Source: Methylophaga sp. (GTDB lineage Bacteria > Pseudomonadota > Gammaproteobacteria > Nitrosococcales > Methylophagaceae). Taken from it: a stretch of DNA of 64,000 bases. This document shows, in pieces, positions 17,049 through 24,583 of the stretch. The notes beneath the pieces are model-generated. The model did not search any database. It was given only the letters and a program-made list of their open reading frames with translations, and was not told the origin of the DNA. Each line of letters begins with the position of its first letter. The first letter of the stretch is position 1. A program made the translations under genes and the position numbers. The stretch is taken from NCBI GenBank assembly GCA_002733505.1, contig NVVW01000008.1, positions 23,426 to 87,425 on the forward strand, written 5' to 3'.

Positions 17049-18134
17049 TTATTTATTGTTAGCTGCAAAATCTTGCATGAAAGTGATAAGTGCATCAACG
17101 CCTTCTTCTGGCATTGCATTGTAGATACTTGCACGCATTCCACCTACGCTGCGGTGACCTTTAAGCGTCACTAAGCCCGCTTGTTTGGCACCGGTTAAAA
17201 AGTCAGCATCTAAATCAGCATTATTTAAAGTGAATGTAACATTCATCCATGAACGATATTGAGGATTAACAGGGTTGCTATAAAAGCCATTTGAATCATC
17301 AATCGCAGCATAAAGCTTTGTCGCTTTACGTTGATTAATGGCAGCCATGCCAGCTAAGCCACCTAAATCTTTAACCCACTGGAAAACTAAACCAGCTAAA
17401 TATAAAGCATAGGTTGGCGGTGTGTTATACATAGAATCATTATCAGCCTGTACTTTGTAGTCAAACATAGTCGGCGTGCCGGCTAATGTTTCACCAATCA
17501 AGTCATCACGCACAATCACAATAGTTAAGCCAGCAGGGCCAATATTCTTTTGAGCGCCCGCATAAATGAGTGCAAATTTTGATACATCAATCGAGCGAGA
17601 TAAAATAGTAGAAGATAAATCAACAACCAAAGGCACATCGCCTACATCAGGAATTTCATCAAACGCAACACCACCGATGGTTTCATTAGCGGTGTAATGT
17701 ACATACGCGGCATCAGGGTTTAATTTCCATGTTGATTTATCAGGCACAGAGTTGAAACCGTCATCTTCCGAACTAGCCACAATATTGACATCACAATAAC
17801 GCTTAGCTTCACTAATGGCTTTTTTAGACCATTGCCCGGTATTGAAATAATCAGCTGTCGTTTTACCACGCAGCAGATTCATCGGAATGCCTGCAAATTG
17901 CGATGACGCACCACCTTGTAAAAACAGCACTTTATAATTATCAGGAATAGCCATCACTTCACGAAGATCAGCTTCAGCTTTATTGGCGATAGATAAAAAC
18001 TCTTTGCCACGATGACTCATTTCCATGGTGTTCATACCGGTGCCGTTCCAATCTAGGAATTCTTGTTGGGCGCGTTGTAAAACGGCTTCAGGAATCATGG
18101 CGGGACCAGCACTAAAATTGTAGAGGCGTGACAT
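17049..18134 (-). CDS. serC: Phosphoserine aminotransferase
   Basis: This 361-residue fold-type I PLP enzyme begins MSRLYNFSAGPAMIPEAVL, the family N-terminus. The PLP lysine is in IYAGAQKNIGPAG (about 190-202), and HRSVGGMRASIYNAMP lies near the C-terminus. It makes 3-phosphoserine from 3-phosphohydroxypyruvate and glutamate, and also serves pyridoxal phosphate synthesis. AAGGACTC before the ATG fits a ribosome binding site. It precedes serA in a two-gene operon; the third enzyme, SerB, is not in the window. Confidence 0.96.
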   Translation of the reverse strand: MSRLYNFSAGPAMIPEAVLQRAQQEFLDWNGTGMNTMEMSHRGKEFLSIANKAEADLREVMAIPDNYKVLFLQGGASSQFAGIPMNLLRGKTTADYFNTGQWSKKAISEAKRYCDVNIVASSEDDGFNSVPDKSTWKLNPDAAYVHYTANETIGGVAFDEIPDVGDVPLVVDLSSTILSRSIDVSKFALIYAGAQKNIGPAGLTIVIVRDDLIGETLAGTPTMFDYKVQADNDSMYNTPPTYALYLAGLVFQWVKDLGGLAGMAAINQRKATKLYAAIDDSNGFYSNPVNPQYRSWMNVTFTLNNADLDADFLTGAKQAGLVTLKGHRSVGGMRASIYNAMPEEGVDALITFMQDFAANNK

Positions 18135-18240
18135 TGAAAAGAGTCCTTATAGAAAGTAGGTGAGTAAACAGTCAAGTATAACAAAAAGAAACTGAAGTTT
18201 TGTAAGAAATTTAGTAGTGGAATTGGGTCGATAATGAATT

Positions 18241-19479
18241 TCAGTTCGGTAAGAATAACTCAACTAAAGTGTTGAGGTAACGGTGTCCTTTTTCTGTTGG
18301 GCATATTTTGTGAATATCGTGCGTGATTAACCCTTGTTGTTCTGCTTGCTGTAGCGCTTTATTAATATGTGAGATTGGTAAGCCTGCATGTTGATAAAAC
18401 AGTGAAGTAGGGAAGCCATCCGTTAGTCTTAATGCGTTCAGCATAAATTCAAAACCGAGATCAGTTTCGGCAATCATTTCTTGCGTTAAGATTATATCGG
18501 CTGTGCCAGCAGTATCAAGATAGCGTTGCGGTTGTTTTTGTTTTGAACGGCGGGTGATGCTTTGTTTGGCTGCATCGCTTATTTTGCCGTGCGCACCTGC
18601 ACCAATACCAAGGTAATCACCAAAATGCCAATAGTTTAGATTGTGCCGGCAAGCATAAAAGGGGACGCTACCCTTTAATTCTTCTCTAGGAGTTGAGCCA
18701 ATCGGCTGCTTACCAATTAAAGGGTAGCGTCCCCTTTTAGAGTAGGCTGATACTTCATATTGCTGATAACCCGCTTTGGCTAGACGTTGTTGATTGGCTA
18801 TTTGCCAGTCGATAATGGGATCTTCATCGGGCAAGGTAGGTGGTTGTTGGTAAAATAAGGTATTGGGTTCAAGTGTTAGTTGATAATAAGATATATGGCT
18901 CGGCTCAAGTGCTATTGCGGTTGCTACATCATTACCAGCTGTTTTTTCTGTTTGATGAGGCAATCCAAACATGAGATCTAAATTAAAGTTTTCAAAGCCG
19001 ACTTTGTGGGCTGTTTCTATCGCCTTTATCGCTTGTTTACTATCGTGAATTCGTCCTAATGCGGTGAGTGATTGATCATTAAAACTCTGTACACCAATCG
19101 ATAAACGGTTAATGCCTAGATCTAAATAATCAGCAAAACGTTGTGCTTCAAAGGTTCCCGGATTGGCTTCCAATGTTATTTCCAGCTGCGAGCTTAATGG
19201 TAATAAAGCGCGTATTGAAGAAAACAGTCGCTCGTAAGCTTCAGCTGAAAGCAGGCTGGGTGTGCCGCCGCCAATAAAGATAGTTTGAACGGTACGCCCC
19301 CAAATGAAGGGTAATTCTTGCTCTAAATCTCGAATAAGCGCATCTATATAGGCTTGTTCAGGAATGTCTTTAGGTGAACGATGCGAGTTAAAATCACAGT
19401 AAGGACATTTTTTGACACACCAAGGTACATGAATATATAAGCTCAGCGGCGGCAGTGCTTTGAAGTCAAGCATTGCCAT
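18241..19479 (-). CDS. hemW: Radical SAM heme chaperone HemW, carrying an in-frame palindromic insertion
   Basis: This 412-residue protein has the radical SAM cluster motif CVKKCPYC (about 16-23) in the HemW context LYIHVPWC. IFIGGGTPSLL and YLGIGAGAHGK are also present. HemW-type proteins bind heme and insert it into respiratory enzymes; they lack the HemN oxidase activity. Between AYSK and ACRHNLNYW, where relatives have only a few residues, about 28 extra residues (roughly 247-275) are encoded by a palindromic DNA element (18657-18738) without breaking the frame. The protein is about 30 residues longer than usual as a result. Whether it still works is unknown, but the rest is intact. Confidence 0.93.
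   Translation of the reverse strand: MAMLDFKALPPLSLYIHVPWCVKKCPYCDFNSHRSPKDIPEQAYIDALIRDLEQELPFIWGRTVQTIFIGGGTPSLLSAEAYERLFSSIRALLPLSSQLEITLEANPGTFEAQRFADYLDLGINRLSIGVQSFNDQSLTALGRIHDSKQAIKAIETAHKVGFENFNLDLMFGLPHQTEKTAGNDVATAIALEPSHISYYQLTLEPNTLFYQQPPTLPDEDPIIDWQIANQQRLAKAGYQQYEVSAYSKRGRYPLIGKQPIGSTPREELKGSVPFYACRHNLNYWHFGDYLGIGAGAHGKISDAAKQSITRRSKQKQPQRYLDTAGTADIILTQEMIAETDLGFEFMLNALRLTDGFPTSLFYQHAGLPISHINKALQQAEQQGLITHDIHKICPTEKGHRYLNTLVELFLPN
18657..18738. repeat. 82-bp palindromic element inserted in frame inside hemW
   Basis: The two ends (18657-18680 and 18715-18738) are perfect 24-bp inverted repeats. The left arm begins AAAAGGGGACGCTACCCTTT and a 34-bp centre separates the arms. It is translated within hemW, encoding segments such as RGRYPLIG and KGSVPFY. 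GGGGACGCTACCC palindromes of this kind are REP- or MITE-like. No second copy occurs in the window. Confidence 0.85.
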
Positions 19480-19509
19480 TGTCGCTTGGCAATAAAACAG
19501 ATCTATCGA

Positions 19510-19537
19510 TAAGCGTGTGCTCAGTTTGATGGGGTAA
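19510..19537. repeat. Fragment of the AAGCTTGTGCTCAGCTTGAC repeat module
   Basis: TAAGCGTGTGCTCAGTTTGA and the following GGGGTAA match, with a few mismatches, the module found in the repeats at 14249 and 35589. It lies in the short gap upstream of hemW and is not flanked by recognisable repeat ends. Confidence 0.4.
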
Positions 19538-19562
19538 GAACTTGAGAATAAAGGGGCTAAGA

Positions 19563-20228
19563 TTAATCATTTTCAGGCTTCCAGCCTTTTTTCCATATTT
19601 TTAATGGCACAATATGCGGCAGCTCGCCGTTAGCTTCAAACCATGAATCAACGGCATAGCGCTGCTGTGACTGTATGTCGATAATTGTTGCGGTATTGTG
19701 GGGAATAATAATACCACCACGTGAGGTACGTGATGATTGTTGGTGAAATTTTAATAGGCCAGCATTTGCTAGCATACGTAAATAAACAGTGGTATTAGTC
19801 GCCTCATCAATACAGTCTAACTGTCCTTTTCTGCCCAGAGTGAGTGAGTTTTCTGCTTGATCTTTATAGGTGCCTGATTGTTTGCCACTATAAATTTCTA
19901 ATAGAGAAATAGCTAACTTTATTTGTTCACGTTCTTGAATAGCCCCATTAGCAATGGGTAGAAAAATAGATTCAATAGAAGTCCATTGCTGATCGTTTAG
20001 GCTGATAAAAGCAAATTCAGCACAACCATTATTGTGGCAAATTGAATAGTTGTCAGGAGTGGGTTCGCCAATGAAGGGGGTACTGACATAATCGGTTAGC
20101 CTGCTGAAAGTATCTATTTTTCTAATGGGATCGATGGGGCGTTGGACACTAGGTGTTACGCAAGCATTGAGTGATAAAACGCATAAAAAAATAATGAACT
20201 TTTGCAAAATAATTATTTTATTGGCCAC
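19563..20228 (-). CDS. Lipoprotein of unknown function
   Basis: This 221-residue protein has a lipoprotein signal ending in SLNAC (Cys at about 23). The mature part contains a conserved-looking ISLNDQQWTSIESIF segment and GRKGQLDCIDEATNTTVYLR (about 133-152), with a single Cys followed by acidic residues. I do not recognise a named family, although similar hypothetical proteins adjoin rdgB in related bacteria as far as I recall. The start overlaps the rdgB stop by 11 bp, so it is the last gene of an rph-rdgB-lipoprotein transcript. Confidence 0.72.
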   Translation of the reverse strand: MANKIIILQKFIIFLCVLSLNACVTPSVQRPIDPIRKIDTFSRLTDYVSTPFIGEPTPDNYSICHNNGCAEFAFISLNDQQWTSIESIFLPIANGAIQEREQIKLAISLLEIYSGKQSGTYKDQAENSLTLGRKGQLDCIDEATNTTVYLRMLANAGLLKFHQQSSRTSRGGIIIPHNTATIIDIQSQQRYAVDSWFEANGELPHIVPLKIWKKGWKPEND

Positions 20229-20811
20229 GAAAAGCAGTCATAAACTGACGAATAGCTTTGCCTCGGTGACTAATGGCGTGTTTTTCTCCTGCCGTTAATT
20301 GTGCGGCGCTGCATTCCATATCGGGCACCCAAAAAATAGGATCATAGCCAAAGCCGCCATCACCAATCGGCGATTGTAAAATACGACCTTGCCAATCAGC
20401 TTGGCAAATGAGTGGTGTAGGATCTTTTGAATGGCGCATCATTACTAATAAACATTGATAGCGGGCATTACGTTCATTATCAGGCACATTTTCCAGTGCT
20501 GCCAATAGGGCGTTTAAATTATCTTGATCACTGGCATCATTGCCCGCGTAACGTGCAGAATAAATGCCTGGTGCGCCGTATAAATACTCTACCTCAATAC
20601 CTGAATCATCAGCAATGGCGGGCAAGCCAGTATGTTGAGCCGCATTGCGTGCTTTGATAATGGCATTTTCAACAAACGTTAGTCCTGTTTCTTCAGCTGC
20701 AGGCACATCAAACTCAGATTGAGGTATGACCTCAATATCCATTGGTGAAAAAAGCTGGGCGAATTCACGCAGTTTGCCTTGATTACCGCTGGCGAGAACA
20801 ATTTTATCCAT
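20218..20811 (-). CDS. rdgB: XTP/dITP pyrophosphatase (non-canonical purine NTP)
   Basis: This 197-residue enzyme has the family N-terminus IVLASGNQGKLREF with the SGNxGK substrate loop, ADDSGIEVEYLYGAPGIYSA around the metal-binding acidic residues, and GDGGFGYDPIFW, ending with SHRGKAIRQF. It hydrolyses dITP, dHAPTP and XTP to monophosphates, keeping damaged purines out of DNA. The stop of rph and its ATG overlap by one base, as commonly seen. The length fits the family. Confidence 0.95.
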   Translation of the reverse strand: MDKIVLASGNQGKLREFAQLFSPMDIEVIPQSEFDVPAAEETGLTFVENAIIKARNAAQHTGLPAIADDSGIEVEYLYGAPGIYSARYAGNDASDQDNLNALLAALENVPDNERNARYQCLLVMMRHSKDPTPLICQADWQGRILQSPIGDGGFGYDPIFWVPDMECSAAQLTAGEKHAISHRGKAIRQFMTAFRGQ

Positions 20812-21527
20812 TAGTCAGCAAGTGCTTGTTGTTGTTTAATGATTAAGTCAGCAATGCCTTCGCCGGCAATGGCTAACATCGCTTGTAATTCTTCGGGTCT
20901 AAAAGCATGACCTTCGGCGGTGCCTTGAATTTCAATATAAGCACCTGCTTCATTCATCACTACGTTCATATCGGTTTCAGCATTTGAATCTTCTGCATAA
21001 TCTAAATCAAGCACGGCTTTGCCATTGTAGATCCCTACCGAGATGGCGGCGACTTGACCTAGTAATGGGCTTTTGTTGATTTTTTTGCTGGCAATCAAGC
21101 TATTAATAGCATCGGTTAAAGCAATAAAAGCACCGGTGATAGATGCGGTACGTGTGCCGCCATCAGCCTGAATAACATCACAATCAATAGTAATGCTACG
21201 CTCGCCCAATGCTTTTAAATCAATAGCCGCGCGTAATGAGCGACCGATTAAGCGCTGAATTTCCATAGTACGACCACTTTGTTTGCCGCGAGCGGCTTCA
21301 CGACCCATGCGCGAACCCGTTGAGCGTGGCAACATGCCATATTCTGCTGTGACCCAACCTTCGCCTTTGCCGCGCAAAAACTGCGGAATGCGCTCTTCTA
21401 CAGAGGCAGTACACAATACTTTGGTATCACCCATTTCGATTAAAACCGAACCTTCGGCGTGTTTAGTGTAGTTACGAGTGATAGTAACTTGGCGTAATTC
21501 ATTGTTTTGACGACCGCTTGGACGCAT
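20811..21527 (-). CDS. rph: Ribonuclease PH
   Basis: This 238-residue phosphorolytic exoribonuclease starts [20 protein letters not shown] and carries [39 protein letters not shown] and [18 protein letters not shown]. These are the phosphate-binding and catalytic regions of the RNase PH family. It trims tRNA 3' ends using inorganic phosphate. The reading frame is complete, unlike the frameshifted gene of some laboratory E. coli strains. It heads the rph-rdgB-lipoprotein operon and is divergent from yicC, as in many gammaproteobacteria. Confidence 0.96.
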   Translation of the reverse strand: MRPSGRQNNELRQVTITRNYTKHAEGSVLIEMGDTKVLCTASVEERIPQFLRGKGEGWVTAEYGMLPRSTGSRMGREAARGKQSGRTMEIQRLIGRSLRAAIDLKALGERSITIDCDVIQADGGTRTASITGAFIALTDAINSLIASKKINKSPLLGQVAAISVGIYNGKAVLDLDYAEDSNAETDMNVVMNEAGAYIEIQGTAEGHAFRPEELQAMLAIAGEGIADLIIKQQQALAD

Positions 21528-21637
21528 AGGAAATTCCTTAAAAATCTAAAATAATGTGAACATTATACGTGGCTTGAATGCTATTACCGATGCTTTTAGT
21601 TAATATGTCTACTTTAGAGTTATTTTTAGGAATAATT

Positions 21638-22504
21638 GTGACACGAAGCATGACCGGATTTGCTCGCCAAGAGCGACAAACAGAGCAAGGTGATTTAACG
21701 TGGGAGCTCCGCAGTGTTAATCATCGCTACCTTGAAACATCGTTACGTTTAGAAGAACGATTCCGTCCTTTAGAGATGAAAATGAAGAAACTATTTTCAG
21801 CTAGATTAGGACGTGGAAAAATAGATGCAAGCTTGCGCTATAAATTGCCTGAACATCAGCAATCTTCATTGCATATTGATCAAACACTAGCTCAATCAGT
21901 GATTTCGCATTGTGATGAATTAGCCAAGCATACAGCACACCCTGCACCCATTGAAATGCTTAAAGTGATGCAATGGCCAGGCGTGTTGCAGGCTGAAAGT
22001 TTAGATCAAGATGCATTGAATAAATCAGTGATGACGGCATTAGAAAATGCCATTGATGCGTTGATTGTGACACGTGAGACCGAGGGCGCGGCATTGCAAC
22101 AAATGATTGAACAACGCTGCACGGAGATTAATAATATCGCCATTGATGTGCGTGTACGTATGCCAGAAATTATGCAACAACAGCGTGAGCGATTGGCTGG
22201 GCGCGTGGCAGAGATGCAGGTTAATCTTGACCCAGAGCGACTAGAACAAGAAATGGTGATGTTGGCACAAAAAAGTGATGTAGCCGAAGAGTTAGATCGC
22301 TTGCAAAGTCATATTGTAGAAGTGCAAAATGTATTGCAACGTGATGAGCCGACAGGCCGCCGCTTAGACTTTTTAATGCAAGAACTTAATCGTGAAGCTA
22401 ACACACTAGGTTCAAAATCAATTAATACTGAAACCACGCGTCATTCAGTTGATCTTAAAGTGTTGATTGAACAGATGCGTGAACAAATTCAAAATATTGA
22501 ATAG
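21638..22504 (+). CDS. yicC: YicC family endoribonuclease
   Basis: This protein of about 288 residues begins TRSMTGFARQ after its start codon, the hallmark N-terminus, and ends with the DUF1732 segment (RLDFLMQELNREANTLGSKS). YicC-family proteins form hexameric barrels and act as endoribonucleases. GTG 21638 follows AGGA by seven bases and gives the usual start; frames open further upstream are not similar to the family. It is divergent from rph and ends before a bidirectional terminator shared with the convergent PEP-CTERM gene. Confidence 0.92.
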   Translation: MTRSMTGFARQERQTEQGDLTWELRSVNHRYLETSLRLEERFRPLEMKMKKLFSARLGRGKIDASLRYKLPEHQQSSLHIDQTLAQSVISHCDELAKHTAHPAPIEMLKVMQWPGVLQAESLDQDALNKSVMTALENAIDALIVTRETEGAALQQMIEQRCTEINNIAIDVRVRMPEIMQQQRERLAGRVAEMQVNLDPERLEQEMVMLAQKSDVAEELDRLQSHIVEVQNVLQRDEPTGRRLDFLMQELNREANTLGSKSINTETTRHSVDLKVLIEQMREQIQNIE

Positions 22505-22528
22505 TCAGGAAATAAAGCCTAATTAAAG

Positions 22529-22566
22529 AAAAAGCCCATGAAGGTACAATATCATAGGCTTTTTTA
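22529..22566. terminator. Bidirectional terminator between yicC and the PEP-CTERM gene
   Basis: AAAAAGCCCATGA (22529-22541) pairs with TCATAGGCTTTTTT (22552-22565) with one mismatch and a loop of about 10 bases. A and T tracts flank the stem, so it can stop transcription from both convergent genes. Confidence 0.75.
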
Positions 22567-22587
22567 TAAGGTGAATTTTATTTAAAG

Positions 22588-23190
22588 TTAAGCTTTATTA
22601 TTACGTCTACGGAAGCCCATTAGACCTAATAATGCAGGAGCAAATAACCATAAGGTTGCCGGTATAGGTATTTGCGGAATAGTAGTGTTGAAAAAGGCTA
22701 TGTGTGACATATCTTGAGCCACGCCATTCTTTGTTTGCCAAAGTGTATTCCAAAATATCGTTGAAATTGGAATATCAAATATACCTACAAGCGTGTTGGT
22801 AGAAGCCTTAACCATAAAGCCGTTAAATAAAAAACCCTGTGCAACGAAAGAAGTAGAATTTAAACCTGGATAGGTATTGCCACCTGAACTGGTGAAATCA
22901 GTCACGATAAAGGTAGAACCAATAGCAGCAAGTGCATCTTGTAGATGTTGGGCATTATTAACTGCATTGGGCGTAGGTTCTATGATTATGTATGTTTCAT
23001 CCGGGCCAGTTCCACTAGTATATGAACTGGAGGTATTAAGATATTTATAACCATCCGCTTGTACATAAATATCACCACCATGACCGCCGCCCGTCCCGGT
23101 CGTATATGTAGCTGCTGAAGCATTAATTGCTGAAAATGCAACAGTCATAGCTAGCACTGCTGACGACAATATTTTTGTTAGATTGTTCAT
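22588..23190 (-). CDS. PEP-CTERM sorting-domain exported protein
   Basis: This protein of about 200 residues has an N-terminal signal peptide (LSSAVLAMTVAFSAINASA) and a C-terminal sorting signal: IPIPATLWLFAPALLGLMGF followed by RRR. That is the proline-rich motif, hydrophobic helix and basic tail recognised by exosortase/archaeosortase systems of Gram-negative bacteria. The mature domain is Gly/Ser/Thr-rich and not otherwise recognised. The second ATG (23190) is chosen because AAGGAT is well spaced from it. PEP-CTERM proteins are thought to be exported, processed and placed in the extracellular matrix; no exosortase is in the window. Confidence 0.83.
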   Translation of the reverse strand: MNNLTKILSSAVLAMTVAFSAINASAATYTTGTGGGHGGDIYVQADGYKYLNTSSSYTSGTGPDETYIIIEPTPNAVNNAQHLQDALAAIGSTFIVTDFTSSGGNTYPGLNSTSFVAQGFLFNGFMVKASTNTLVGIFDIPISTIFWNTLWQTKNGVAQDMSHIAFFNTTIPQIPIPATLWLFAPALLGLMGFRRRNNKA

Positions 23191-23425
23191 AACCATATCC
23201 TTAATATAAGTTTATGTTCAAAGCTCTAAGTAGCCATGATTATGAGTGTATAATGTTTTTTTAGCGTTTGTCTATTGTACTTTAGTACTAGGTGAATTCA
23301 GTGTCTCCTTAAATATCGATAGTTTCATGTAAATATTAAATATTTTTATGAGTAAAGTTAGGATCCGCAATGGCTGTTGCTGGTATCCTATGCTAAATAT
23401 TTGAAACTAGGATACGGAAATAACA

Positions 23426-24037
23426 ATGATTGGAAGTCTTTTTATTGTGGCGGCGCCATCAGGTGCGGGCAAAACCAGCTTAGTCAATGCCTTAGTGAAA
23501 ACGGATCATGCGGTACGATTATCGGTGTCACATACTACGCGAGCCAAGCGTGAAGGCGAGGTTGAGGGGCAAGATTATTTTTTTGTAAGCCAAGATGAAT
23601 TTGCGCAAATGCGCGATGCGGCTGCCTTTTTAGAATCAGCCACGGTATTTGATTATTACTATGGTACTTTGTCTGAGTCGGTAATGACTCAGTTAAAATT
23701 GGGCTTAGATGTGATATTGGAAATTGATTGGCAGGGTGCTCAGCAGATCCGCAATAATTATCCTGAATGTATTGGTATATTTGTATTGCCGCCATCTAGG
23801 AGCGCACTAGAACAACGTTTGCGTGGTCGGGGACAAGATGACGATGAGGTTATTGCGCGCAGAATGCGTGATGCAAAAAGTGAAATGTCGCATTATGTTG
23901 AGTTTGATTATCTCATTGTAAATGATGATTTTGATGATGCTTTGGCTGAGCTAGCGGCTATTATTTCGGCACAGCGCAATTCAATTGCAATTCAAAAACA
24001 AGTAGAACAACAATTGTTGATAGAACTGCTAGCCTAA
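23426..24037 (+). CDS. gmk: Guanylate kinase
   Basis: This 203-residue enzyme has the P-loop VAAPSGAGKTSLV (about 7-19), VSHTTRAKREGEVEGQDYFF for GMP binding and EIDWQGAQQIR. It phosphorylates GMP or dGMP with ATP. The ATG lies eight bases after GGAAAT. It leads the gmk-rpoZ-spoT group, which is conserved across gammaproteobacteria and links guanine nucleotides with ppGpp metabolism. The 235-bp gap upstream (23191-23425) holds its promoter and that of the divergent PEP-CTERM gene; no other feature is clear there. Confidence 0.96.
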   Translation: MIGSLFIVAAPSGAGKTSLVNALVKTDHAVRLSVSHTTRAKREGEVEGQDYFFVSQDEFAQMRDAAAFLESATVFDYYYGTLSESVMTQLKLGLDVILEIDWQGAQQIRNNYPECIGIFVLPPSRSALEQRLRGRGQDDDEVIARRMRDAKSEMSHYVEFDYLIVNDDFDDALAELAAIISAQRNSIAIQKQVEQQLLIELLA

Positions 24038-24093
24038 CTATAGAATATTTCGTACAATAGAAGGTTCCCATTTAGTATTTTTAAGGTAAAGTT

Positions 24094-24351
24094 ATGGCTC
24101 GCACAACAGTAGAAGATTGTTTAGAAAATGTAGATAACCGTTTTCAACTTGTATTAATTGCATCTAAACGTGCACGTGAAATTTCAATGGGTGCGGATCC
24201 ACTGGTTGATATTGATAATGATAAACCAACTGTTATCGCATTACGTGAGATTGCAGAGGGTTTAATTGATGCCAGTATTTTAGATCGTGCTAGCGCGCAT
24301 GAACATGCGACAGCAAGTATTGTTAGCGAAACTGAATTACCTGCTACATAG
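24094..24351 (+). CDS. rpoZ: RNA polymerase omega subunit
   Basis: This 85-residue protein starts [20 protein letters not shown] and contains ASKRAREI and [13 protein letters not shown], the conserved omega core. Omega assists folding of beta-prime and forms part of a ppGpp-binding site of RNA polymerase. Its place between gmk and spoT is conserved. The usual gap to spoT is enlarged here by a 163-bp repeat element. Confidence 0.96.
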   Translation: MARTTVEDCLENVDNRFQLVLIASKRAREISMGADPLVDIDNDKPTVIALREIAEGLIDASILDRASAHEHATASIVSETELPAT

Positions 24352-24360
24352 TAATTTAAT

Positions 24361-24523
24361 TATACCCGTGACCATTCAAAATGCGATTTTCTAGCACACA
24401 TACTGAATGTGTTATCTGCGTTATAATAGTAAGCAATAAAACGACTATTCCATTACTATTATGCCTTGCTACCCCATTCATTATGGGCACTATAAAACAG
24501 CACTTTGAAAGGACGCGGGTATA
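24361..24523. mobile_element. 163-bp MITE-like element, copy A, between rpoZ and spoT
   Basis: Terminal inverted repeats begin TATACCCGTGACCATTCAAA and end with its inverse in degenerate form (CTTTGAAAGGACGCGGGTATA). The whole element aligns with the copy at 39715-39877, which is also exactly 163 bp. They share the centre GCGTTATAATAGTRAGCAAT and ATTATGCCTTGCTA. It contains no gene. Lying between co-transcribed rpoZ and spoT, it adds a structured RNA segment to the operon transcript. Confidence 0.85.
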
Positions 24524-24583
24524 GAATGTTAGTCATGATCGTAAATCTTAAATCAAGGCTAATTAAGCAGCAGGACGAATCCT

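Noticed and set aside
18657..18738. The hemW insertion as an assembly error.
   Set aside because: It is a perfect palindrome that keeps the frame, which is better explained by an inserted element.
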